Origin: Anaerococcus nagyae
GTDB taxonomy: Bacteria > Bacillota > Clostridia > Tissierellales > Peptoniphilaceae
Length of the DNA stretch: 64,000 nt
Assembly: GCF_017874535.1 (NCBI RefSeq)
Contig: NZ_JAGGLS010000004.1
Span: forward strand, 62,001-126,000
Direction: 5' to 3'
The position numbers were made by a program, and so were the translations under genes. Under the pieces are notes generated by a model. That model was not told where the DNA came from and did not search any database. It worked only from the letters and a program-made list of their open reading frames with translations. Shown here in pieces: positions 29,978 to 37,590 of this stretch. How positions within the stretch are numbered: position 1 is the first letter of the stretch; each line of letters begins with the position of its first letter.

Positions 29978-30578
29978 TCAATATTTATCAGATATTATTG
30001 AAGATAGTGACTTTTTAGATCTAAGAGAGTATGCTTTAAATAATAATGTTCCTATTATGAATGTTGAAACTAAGGAGTTTATCAAAACAATACTTAAAAT
30101 TAAACAGCCCAAATCTATACTTGAAATAGGAGCTGCTATAGGATATTCATCTCTAGTATTTGAGAAATATACAAATGCAAATATTACAACCATAGAATTA
30201 GACAGTGAAATAGCTGATATTGCTCGTAATAATTTCAAAAAATATAATACAAATATAAATTTAATAAATGATGATGCACAAAAAGCCTTGAATGATATAA
30301 ATCAAGGCTTTGATTTTGTTTTTATTGATGCAAACAAAGCGCATTACGAATATTACTTTAAACGCTCAGCTGAACTTTTAAATGAAAATGGGATAATAGT
30401 AGCTGACAATGTATTATTTAAAGGCATGGTTACAAATGATGATCTAATAGATCGTAGAATGATAACTATAGTAAAAAGATTAAGAAATTATCTTGCCTAT
30501 GTCATGGATAGAGAAGATTTTTTTACAACTATAATTCCAATAGGTGATGGATTAACATTAAGTTATAAGGAGAAATAA
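29949..30578 (+). CDS. trmR: SAM-dependent O-methyltransferase, probable tRNA 5-hydroxyuridine methyltransferase
   Basis: A 209-residue class I O-methyltransferase with SAM motif LEIGAAIGYSS, DFVFIDANKAHYEYY (metal-binding Asp) and VADNVLFKG. Bacillus TrmR (YrrM) converts ho5U34 to mo5U34 in tRNA. The next gene is a U32-family protein like TrhP, which makes ho5U, so both steps are neighbours as in Bacillus. It starts inside rnj (29-base overlap) with a weak SD. Confidence 0.87.
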   Translation: MKYINYPHTSQYLSDIIEDSDFLDLREYALNNNVPIMNVETKEFIKTILKIKQPKSILEIGAAIGYSSLVFEKYTNANITTIELDSEIADIARNNFKKYNTNINLINDDAQKALNDINQGFDFVFIDANKAHYEYYFKRSAELLNENGIIVADNVLFKGMVTNDDLIDRRMITIVKRLRNYLAYVMDREDFFTTIIPIGDGLTLSYKEK

Positions 30579-31810
30579 TGACAGATAAAAAAGTAGAATT
30601 ACTAGCCCCCGCTGGAGATATGGAAAGATTAAAAGCAGCAGTAAAATTTGGAGCTAATGCTGTATTTATGGCTGGAGATAGTTTTGGTCTTCGTGCAAAT
30701 GCCAAAAACTTCGATCATCAAGCTATGATTGATGCTGTAGAATATGCACATAAAAATGGTGTAAGAATTCATATAACTATGAATATTGTACCTCATGATA
30801 ATGACTTGGATGGAATAGAAGATTATTTAAAGTTTTTAAATGAGATAGGGGTAGATGCATTAATTATATCTGATCCTGGTATATTTATGAAAGCTAAAGA
30901 ACTGACTAATATAGATTTACATATTTCTACTCAAGCGTCTGTAACTAATACAGATACAGTCAACTTTTGGTATAAGATGGGGGCAAAAAGAGTAATCTTA
31001 GCTCGTGAATTGTCATTAGAAGAAATTATTGAGGTAAGGAAAAATACTCCTAAAGATTTAGAAATAGAAGTTTTTGTGCATGGAGCTATGTGCATTTCTT
31101 ATTCTGGAAGATGCTTATTAAGTAACTATATGACAGGACGTGATGCAAATAGAGGGGACTGTGCCCAAGCTTGTAGGTGGAAATACTCAATACAAGAAGA
31201 AAATAGACCAGGTGAATATTATCCAATTGAAGAAGACGGGTCTGGCACTTATATAATGAACTCTAAAGATTTATGTCTAATAGATGAATTAGATAAGTTA
31301 ATAGAAGCAGGAATAGATAGTTTCAAAATAGAAGGAAGAATGAAAACTGCTTTTTATGTAGCAACAGTTGTAAGATCTTATAGACAAGTTATAGATGCTT
31401 ATTATGATGGGAACTACAATAAAGAAATTGTTCAAAAATACTTTAATGAATTAGAAAAAGCTAGTCATAGACATTATACTAAAGCTTTCTTTTATAATAA
31501 ACCAGATAGCAATACTCAAATCTATGAAAATTCTTCATATATTAGGAAATATGATTTTATAGGAGTCGTATTAGAATATAATTCAAAAACTAAAGAAGCT
31601 ATTATCGAACAAAGAAATAGATTCTTTTTAGGCGATGAAATAGAAATTTTTGGAAATTATAAAGATTATTATAATTATAAAATTGATAATATGAGAAATA
31701 ATAAGGGTGAAGAACTAGAAGTAGCAAATAGACCTAAAGAAAAAATATCAATGACCATAAATCTTCCACTTGAAGCTGGAGATATGCTTAGAAAAGTCAT
31801 TGAAGGATAA
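30578..31810 (+). CDS. trhP: U32-family tRNA hydroxylation protein (TrhP-like)
   Basis: A 410-residue peptidase U32-family protein with VELLAPAGDMERLKAAVKFG, FVHGAMCISYSGRC and the Cys-rich RDANRGDCAQACRW signature. In Bacillus and E. coli members of this family hydroxylate U34 of tRNA using prephenate-derived chemistry. It overlaps trmR by one base and is the last gene of the comEA-to-trhP series. No GC-containing terminator follows; an AT-only palindrome lies at 31826-31843. Confidence 0.85.
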   Translation: MTDKKVELLAPAGDMERLKAAVKFGANAVFMAGDSFGLRANAKNFDHQAMIDAVEYAHKNGVRIHITMNIVPHDNDLDGIEDYLKFLNEIGVDALIISDPGIFMKAKELTNIDLHISTQASVTNTDTVNFWYKMGAKRVILARELSLEEIIEVRKNTPKDLEIEVFVHGAMCISYSGRCLLSNYMTGRDANRGDCAQACRWKYSIQEENRPGEYYPIEEDGSGTYIMNSKDLCLIDELDKLIEAGIDSFKIEGRMKTAFYVATVVRSYRQVIDAYYDGNYNKEIVQKYFNELEKASHRHYTKAFFYNKPDSNTQIYENSSYIRKYDFIGVVLEYNSKTKEAIIEQRNRFFLGDEIEIFGNYKDYYNYKIDNMRNNKGEELEVANRPKEKISMTINLPLEAGDMLRKVIEG

Positions 31811-31924
31811 ATTTTAAATAATTTATTTATAATCAATTATAAAATCTTGTTCATGTGTAGTAAGTCTATAATCTGGGTATAAATTTAAGTAGTTAAGTTG
31901 ATAAAATAAAAAGGAGTTAATAAT

Positions 31925-32209
31925 ATGACAGAAAATAAAAAAGAAAAAGATACAATAATTGATCCACAAACAGGAAAAGAATCAGAGGCTAGCCAATTTG
32001 AAGGGGATAAGAATTTAGAGAAAAATGTAAAAAATAACAAAGAAACTAATGGTGGGGATGATCCAGATGTAAAATTCACTACTGACACTGAATATAGGAA
32101 TACAACTATTGATGAAGCTGGACAAGTATCAGCACCAAGTGCTGAAGGAAGAAGAACTAGAGTTGATGAAATATCAGAAAATCCATCTGAAGATTCTGAT
32201 AATAATTAA
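31925..32209 (+). CDS. Small acidic disordered protein, paralog A (unknown function)
   Basis: I do not recognise this family. The 94-residue product has no signal peptide, no membrane segment, no Cys or Trp and very few hydrophobics; it is rich in D, E, K, N, S and T and is probably intrinsically disordered. Conserved blocks shared with the convergent gene at 32309 are IDPxTG, SQxxG, TxGGDDxDxK, DEAxQxS and RRTRxDxxSENPS. A good AAGGAG ribosome binding site precedes the ATG, and a strong terminator follows three bases after the stop. Hydrophilin-like stress protection is possible but unproven. Confidence 0.85.
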   Translation: MTENKKEKDTIIDPQTGKESEASQFEGDKNLEKNVKNNKETNGGDDPDVKFTTDTEYRNTTIDEAGQVSAPSAEGRRTRVDEISENPSEDSDNN

Positions 32210-32211
32210 AT

Positions 32212-32250
32212 AAAAAATCAGAGGTTGTTATAATTACCTCTGATTTTTTT
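32212..32250. terminator. Bidirectional terminator between the convergent paralogs
   Basis: Fourteen-base perfect stem (32212-32225 with 32236-32249; core ATCAGAGGT) and ten-base loop. A T tract follows on + and the complementary A tract gives one on -, so it can end transcripts from both sides. Confidence 0.9.
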
Positions 32251-32308
32251 GTTAAAGCTTATTTATATTGAAATTAGAATAAAATTTTTATAATTTTATT
32301 AGTATTAA

Positions 32309-32578
32309 TTATTTATCTCTTGATGGATTTTCTGACAAATCATCTTCGCGAGTTCTTCTTGCCTCAACACCAACATTTGAAATTTGATCTGCTTCATCCA
32401 CTTCAGTTTTTAGATGCTCTTGATCTGAAGAGTATTTTTTATCTAGATCATCTCCACCTTTCGTATCATTGCTTTCACGACTACTTTTATCTAGTTCTTC
32501 ATTACCGTGATATTGTGATGAATCTTTTACTTCTCCTGTGCTAGGATCAATTACTTGATGTTTATTTTTATCTGACAT
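32309..32578 (-). CDS. Small acidic disordered protein, paralog B (unknown function)
   Basis: Unrecognised family; the 89-residue product is clearly homologous to the convergent 94-residue protein at 31925: 37 of 79 aligned residues are identical by hand alignment, including GGDDxDxK, RRTRxD and SENPS. It too lacks Cys, Trp and hydrophobic segments and looks disordered. AGGGAG precedes the ATG. It lies 57 bases downstream of pepT on the same strand and may be cotranscribed with it. Confidence 0.85.
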   Translation of the reverse strand: MSDKNKHQVIDPSTGEVKDSSQYHGNEELDKSSRESNDTKGGDDLDKKYSSDQEHLKTEVDEADQISNVGVEARRTREDDLSENPSRDK

Positions 32579-32635
32579 TATTTACTCCCTTTCTTAGTAT
32601 GTATTGCTTTAACTTCTATATCAATTATAATACTA

Positions 32636-33856
32636 CTAACTATTTTTTGCAATAACTTTAACAATTTCTATAATTGTTTCTGAAGATTTAATCAAAAACT
32701 CAACTGGAAGAATCTCATAAACTCCGTGGAAGTTTAAACCTCCAGCAAATATATTAGGACAAGGCAGTCCCATAAATGAAAGCTTAGATCCATCAGTACC
32801 TCCACGTACTGGACTAGTTATAACTTTAATACCAAGATTTTTCATAGCTTCTTTTGCATAATCTATAATTTCTGGTTTATCTTTTAATATTTCACCCATA
32901 TTATAATAGCTATCTTTTATATTTACTGATACTATATCCCCATATTTATTATTAAGATATTCTTTGTTTAATATAACTTGTTTTTTCATTGATTCAAATT
33001 TATCTCTGTCATGATCTCTAATTATATATTCCATTTTTGTATTTTCTACATCACCTTCAATGGAAACTAAATGATAAAAACCATCATAGCATTCTGTATG
33101 TTCTGGACGTTTAAATTCACCTAATAATCTATCAAATTCAAATGCCACTGATGTAGAATTTACCATAGTGTCTTTTGCTGAACCTGGATGTACTGATTTT
33201 CCATTTATATTAACTTTGGCTGATGCAGCATTAAAAGTTTCATATTCTAGTTCGCCTAAATAACCTCCGTCAATTGTATAAGCGAAATCTGCATCGAAAT
33301 ATTCTATATCAAAAGTATCAGCACCTGTACCAATTTCTTCATCTGGTGTGAAAGCTATTTTAATATCTCCATGTTCAATTTTAGGATTATTTATAAAGTA
33401 TTCTGCCATATTCATAATAGCAGCAATACCTGCCTTATCATCAGCTCCAAGTAAAGTTTCGCCACGAGTAGTGATTAAAGTTAGTCCTACTAAGTCTTTT
33501 AATACTGGGAAATCATTAACTGTAATCGATCTTTTATCATTTAGTTTAATATCTCCACCTTTATAATCGATAATTTGTGGATTTTCAATTTTTCCATCCA
33601 TTTCAGGCGAAGTATCCATATGTGCAATAAATCCAACTGTAGGGAGTTTTTTATCTGTATTAGATTTTATTTCAGAAAATACAAAACATTCATCATTTAT
33701 ACTCGCATCAAGTCCTAATTTTTCTAATTCGCTTTTTAGTGCTTTAGCTAAATCCCATTGGCCTTTACTAGAGGGTTTTTCTTTTTCGCCATTTTGGGGA
33801 TCACTTTTTGTATCATAACTTATATATTTTAAGAATCTTTCTATTACCTTTTCCAT
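32636..33856 (-). CDS. pepT: Peptidase T (tripeptide aminopeptidase)
   Basis: M20-family zinc aminopeptidase that removes N-terminal residues from tripeptides. The 406-residue protein has the metal and catalytic motifs GFIAHMDTSPEM, TLLGADDKAG, FTPDEEIGTG, TIDGG and, at the end, GLNFHGVYE. It is divergent from dut with overlapping promoters. A peptide-scavenging enzyme fits an amino-acid-fermenting anaerobic coccus. Confidence 0.96.
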   Translation of the reverse strand: MEKVIERFLKYISYDTKSDPQNGEKEKPSSKGQWDLAKALKSELEKLGLDASINDECFVFSEIKSNTDKKLPTVGFIAHMDTSPEMDGKIENPQIIDYKGGDIKLNDKRSITVNDFPVLKDLVGLTLITTRGETLLGADDKAGIAAIMNMAEYFINNPKIEHGDIKIAFTPDEEIGTGADTFDIEYFDADFAYTIDGGYLGELEYETFNAASAKVNINGKSVHPGSAKDTMVNSTSVAFEFDRLLGEFKRPEHTECYDGFYHLVSIEGDVENTKMEYIIRDHDRDKFESMKKQVILNKEYLNNKYGDIVSVNIKDSYYNMGEILKDKPEIIDYAKEAMKNLGIKVITSPVRGGTDGSKLSFMGLPCPNIFAGGLNFHGVYEILPVEFLIKSSETIIEIVKVIAKNS

Positions 33857-33878
33857 TGTTACCTCTTTTCTTAAATTT

Positions 33879-33906
33879 ACTATACTTTCTTTGTAATTTT
33901 ACACAA
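33879..33906 (-). promoter_or_regulatory. Promoter for pepT
   Basis: On the minus strand: -35 TTGTGT (33901-33906), 16-base spacer, -10 TATAGT (33879-33884), 23 bases before the ATG. It overlaps the divergent dut promoter. Confidence 0.5.
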
Positions 33907-33919
33907 AAATTGGTATATT
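33891..33919 (+). promoter_or_regulatory. Promoter for dut
   Basis: -35 TTGTAA (33891-33896), 17-base spacer containing the extended TGG, -10 TATATT (33914-33919), 22 bases before the ATG. Confidence 0.65.
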
Positions 33920-33941
33920 AATCTTTAGAAAAGGTGATTAA

Positions 33942-34373
33942 ATGAATGAGAAATTAAAAATTGTATATAAGGATAATTTACCAGCATATCAAACTAAGGG
34001 AGCAGCTGGACTAGATTTACATTGTAAAACTGATAAGGATATAGTAATTGAACCTAAAAAAACAGTTAAAATAGATACAGGGATTAAAGTCCAGATTCCA
34101 GAAGGTTATTTTGGAGCGATCTATCCAAGATCTTCAACAGGAGTTAAGAAAAAAATAATGTTAGCTAATACTGTTGGAATAATTGATTCTGACTATAGGG
34201 GAGAGATAATGATTTATCTTTATAATTATGGAGAAGAAGAACAAACAATAGAAAATGGTGATAGAATAGCTCAATTAATAGTCCAACCCTATAAACAATT
34301 TGAAATAGAAGTTGTTGATAGTTTAGATGATACGGATAGGGGTGAAGGCGGATTTGGTTCCACTGGCAAATAA
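33942..34373 (+). CDS. dut: Deoxyuridine 5'-triphosphate nucleotidohydrolase
   Basis: Trimeric dUTPase that keeps uracil out of DNA. The 143-residue protein has all five motifs: AAGLDLHC, PRSSTG, GIIDSDYRGE, GDRIAQLIV and the C-terminal RGEGGFGSTG P-loop-like arm. The next gene overlaps its stop by one base (TAATG). It complements ung (15.1 kb) functionally. Confidence 0.97.
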   Translation: MNEKLKIVYKDNLPAYQTKGAAGLDLHCKTDKDIVIEPKKTVKIDTGIKVQIPEGYFGAIYPRSSTGVKKKIMLANTVGIIDSDYRGEIMIYLYNYGEEEQTIENGDRIAQLIVQPYKQFEIEVVDSLDDTDRGEGGFGSTGK

Positions 34374-34909
34374 TGGCAAAAAAGAAAGTAAAGAAGAGAC
34401 TAAAAAGAAATAAATATAGATTGATAATATCATTAGTAGCTATTGCCGCTATTTTTATATTATCCTTTAGTATAAGAAACTATTCTAAAGAAAGAGATCT
34501 TTCTAAGTACGATCATGAAATACTTATTTTAAAGTCAAATGGTGATCAGATAGATTCTATGACATTAAAAGAGATTAGAAAAAAAGGATCTGAAAATAAA
34601 GTAGTTTATTATAATAATGGATTAGAGAAAGTAAATATTGATGGTGTTCCTATAGAAAAAATTATAGGAAATCAAGATATAAATTTAAAAGATAGAGCTT
34701 ATTTAGTTTTAGAAGATAGTGAAGGAAATTTAGAAAAGTTATCTATGTCTGCAGCTTTAGAGCCTGATAGAGTTTACTTAGTATATAAAATAGACGGTAC
34801 ACCAATATATGAATTAGGGGAAAATTATGGTAAGATGGCTATTATTGATACAAGTTTAGATGATTCTAATAATTGGATAAAGAATGTAAAAGTAATTGAT
34901 ATACAGTAA
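34373..34909 (+). CDS. Single-pass membrane protein of unknown function
   Basis: A 178-residue protein with a basic N-terminus (KKKVKKRLKRNK), one transmembrane segment (about residues 17-34) and an extracytoplasmic domain (about 45-178). The domain pattern INIDGVPIEKIIG-like VNIDGVPIEKIIGN, AYLVLEDSEGN and VYLVYKIDGTPIYELGENYG loosely recalls the beta-rich molybdopterin-binding (sulfite oxidase) fold, but the cofactor Cys is absent, so any such link would be structural only. It is translationally coupled to dut and followed by a strong terminator. No function is assigned. Confidence 0.75.
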   Translation: MAKKKVKKRLKRNKYRLIISLVAIAAIFILSFSIRNYSKERDLSKYDHEILILKSNGDQIDSMTLKEIRKKGSENKVVYYNNGLEKVNIDGVPIEKIIGNQDINLKDRAYLVLEDSEGNLEKLSMSAALEPDRVYLVYKIDGTPIYELGENYGKMAIIDTSLDDSNNWIKNVKVIDIQ

Positions 34910-34915
34910 TTCCAT

Positions 34916-34945
34916 AAATACTCACAAATATGTGAGTATTTTTTT
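34916..34945 (+). terminator. Intrinsic terminator of the dut unit
   Basis: Eleven-base perfect stem AAATACTCACA / TGTGAGTATTT (34916-34926 with 34931-34941), loop AATA, then a T tract to 34945. Confidence 0.92.
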
Positions 34946-34946
34946 A

Positions 34947-34955
34947 TGGTATAAT
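34947..34955 (+). promoter_or_regulatory. Extended -10 promoter for mutS operon
   Basis: TGGTATAAT directly after the dut-unit terminator and 25 bases before the mutS ATG. No good -35. Confidence 0.65.
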
Positions 34956-34980
34956 ATTATATAGAAATGAGGATAGACAA

Positions 34981-37590
34981 ATGAAAGAAAACTTTACTTA
35001 TGAGAAATTAACTCCAATGCTAAAACACTATGTTGATGTAAAAGATAATTTTAAAGATTCTCTTTTATTATATAGAGTTGGGGATTTTTATGAAAGCTTT
35101 TTTGACGATGCTATAATAACTAGTAAAGTTATAGGTCTTACCCTTACTGGAAAAGAATGCGGACATGATAAAAAAGCTCCTATGTGTGGTGTTCCTCATC
35201 ATGTTATAGATAATTATGTTAACAAGCTTGTAAAAAAAGGATACAAGGTTGCTTTATGTGATCAAGTAGAAGATCCTAGGAAAGCAAAGGGATTAGTAAA
35301 ACGTGCAATAACTCGAGTTGTTACACCTGGTACTATAACTGATATGGAATCGCTAGATACAAGAGAGAATAATTATCTATTATCCATTTTTCAAAATAAT
35401 TATGGATTAGGTATTTCTTATTGTGATATATCTACAGGGGCTTTATATACGATTGAAATCAAGGGTTCTAACGACTTAATAGCTAAACAAGCTATAGATC
35501 AAATAGAGAAGATAAATCCTTCCGAAATTATAATTAACAATGATCTTAAATTAACGGAAATAAAAAAATATTTAAACATAAATAATGATATATTTATTAA
35601 TTATATAGAAGATGATAGGGAATATTATAAAAGAATAAAAACTATTATAGAGTACTTAGGAGATGAGAATTTAGAAAAAGTTTCAGACAAAAGGTTGTCT
35701 CTTGTATCCTTAGCAAATTTATTAGATTATATTTATAAATTTTACGACGCTAAACTTAATCATATAAATAATATAGAAGTTCTTGAAATATCCAATTATC
35801 TAGAATTGGAAGCAAACACTAGAAAAAATCTAGAACTTCATAGGAACTTAAACAATAATAGTAAAGAGGATACAGTACTTAAAATTCTTGACCAAGCCGA
35901 TACTGTTATGGGTTCTAGGATAATTAATGAATGGTTGGAAAGACCATTAATTGATATAGAAAAAATCAATCGCAGATTAGATATAGTGGATTATTTTAAA
36001 GATAATACAATTGATTCTCAAAATGTATCAAATTATCTCTCAGATGTTTATGATTTAGAAAGACTATTAGGAAAGATTTCATATAAAAGAGCAAATGCAA
36101 GAGATTTTATTTCTTTAAAAAACTCTCTTAAGAATATGCCAGATCTCAAAAAATATCTATCTGATATTAATGATAGTAATATTAAAAACCTAGGATTAAA
36201 CTTACCAGAAATGGATGAATTATATGAGCTTTTAGATAAAGCAATTGTTGATGATCCGCCTATATCTATAACAGATGGCGGGATCATTAAAGAGAACTTT
36301 AATGATAATTTAGATAAGTTAAAATCTGATTCTAAAAATGCCCTAGAAAAGTTGACTAATTATGAGATTCAAGAGCGAGAGACTACAGGAATTAAAAACT
36401 ATAAAATAGTTTATAATAAAAATAATGGATACTCAATAGAAATAACTAAATCTAATCTAGATAAGGTACCTAATTCTTATATAAGAAAACAAACTCTTAA
36501 AAATCAGGAAAGATATACAACCGAAACTTTAGAAAATCTTTCAAATCTTATTATAGGTGGAAAAGATAAGGTCAATGATTTAGAATATGAGATTTTTAAT
36601 GATATTAGGAATCAAATACTTGATCAAACTTTAAAATTACAGTCTTTAGCAAAGATGATAGCTAATATTGACGCTCTAAACACACTTTCACAAGTAGCGC
36701 TAACCAATAACTATGTAAGACCAATAATAAATAATGAAAATATGATTAATATTAAAAATGGTAGACATCCAGTAATTGAAAAAAAACTTAACGAGAATGA
36801 GTTTATAGCAAATGACACTAATATAGGTGAAGACGATAATATCATTCAAATAATAACAGGACCTAACATGGCTGGCAAGTCTACTTATATGAGACAAATG
36901 GCCATAATAATTATTATGGCTCAAATGGGGTCTTTTGTACCAGCAAGCTATGCTGAAATAGGTATATGTGATAAAGTTTTTACTAGGATTGGTGCAAGTG
37001 ATAATATCTCTAAGGGTGAATCTACTTTTATGTTAGAAATGAATGAAGTTTCTAATATTTTAAAAAATGCTACAAATAATTCTTTTGTCATACTTGACGA
37101 AGTTGGCAGAGGAACGTCTTCGGATGATGGTTTGAGCATTGCTATGGCTTTAGTAGATTATATTTCAAAGAAAAAGAAATTTAAGACAGTATTTGCTACA
37201 CATTTTCATGAGTTAACCATTCTTGAAGATGAGCTTAACAATGTTAAAAACTTAAAAATGGAAATATTAAAAGAGAATAATAATTTAGTATTTTTAAGAA
37301 AAATTAAAGAAGGTAGATCAAGCAGGAGTTATGGAATAGATGTAGCTAAATTAAGTGGTTTACCAGAAGAAATTACTGATAATGCTCAAAAATTTATGAA
37401 TAATCTTAACTCTGAAGTTGGTATTAATCTTAATAAAGATTCTGATATTAAATCTACTATATATGAAATAAATGAAAATAAATATAAAAATTTAAAATCA
37501 GAAGCTAATAATATAAATATTAATGAGCTAACTCCTATAGAAGCAATAAATAAGTTAAATAAACTTATAGAAAGTATAGGAGAGTTATAA
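34981..37590 (+). CDS. mutS: DNA mismatch repair protein MutS
   Basis: Mismatch-recognising ATPase. The 869-residue protein has the N-terminal mismatch-binding domain with the GDFYESFFDDA motif (Phe-x-Glu), the connector and lever/clamp domains, and the ATPase domain with TGPNMAGKSTYMRQMA (about residues 627-642), STFMLEMNE and LDEVGRGTSSDDG. It leads the mutS-mutL-miaA-ynbB operon; mutL overlaps by one base. Confidence 0.98.
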   Translation: MKENFTYEKLTPMLKHYVDVKDNFKDSLLLYRVGDFYESFFDDAIITSKVIGLTLTGKECGHDKKAPMCGVPHHVIDNYVNKLVKKGYKVALCDQVEDPRKAKGLVKRAITRVVTPGTITDMESLDTRENNYLLSIFQNNYGLGISYCDISTGALYTIEIKGSNDLIAKQAIDQIEKINPSEIIINNDLKLTEIKKYLNINNDIFINYIEDDREYYKRIKTIIEYLGDENLEKVSDKRLSLVSLANLLDYIYKFYDAKLNHINNIEVLEISNYLELEANTRKNLELHRNLNNNSKEDTVLKILDQADTVMGSRIINEWLERPLIDIEKINRRLDIVDYFKDNTIDSQNVSNYLSDVYDLERLLGKISYKRANARDFISLKNSLKNMPDLKKYLSDINDSNIKNLGLNLPEMDELYELLDKAIVDDPPISITDGGIIKENFNDNLDKLKSDSKNALEKLTNYEIQERETTGIKNYKIVYNKNNGYSIEITKSNLDKVPNSYIRKQTLKNQERYTTETLENLSNLIIGGKDKVNDLEYEIFNDIRNQILDQTLKLQSLAKMIANIDALNTLSQVALTNNYVRPIINNENMINIKNGRHPVIEKKLNENEFIANDTNIGEDDNIIQIITGPNMAGKSTYMRQMAIIIIMAQMGSFVPASYAEIGICDKVFTRIGASDNISKGESTFMLEMNEVSNILKNATNNSFVILDEVGRGTSSDDGLSIAMALVDYISKKKKFKTVFATHFHELTILEDELNNVKNLKMEILKENNNLVFLRKIKEGRSSRSYGIDVAKLSGLPEEITDNAQKFMNNLNSEVGINLNKDSDIKSTIYEINENKYKNLKSEANNININELTPIEAINKLNKLIESIGEL

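Noticed and set aside
31826-31843. Palindrome TTTATAAT-CA-ATTATAAA after trhP as terminator
   Set aside because: A/T-only stem without a T tract; too unstable to call.
31856-31880. Sigma-B-type promoter (GGGTAT at 31875) before the paralog A gene
   Set aside because: The upstream partner GTGTAG matches poorly, and sigma-B is not expected in this group. No clear sigma-A promoter stands out either, so nothing is called.
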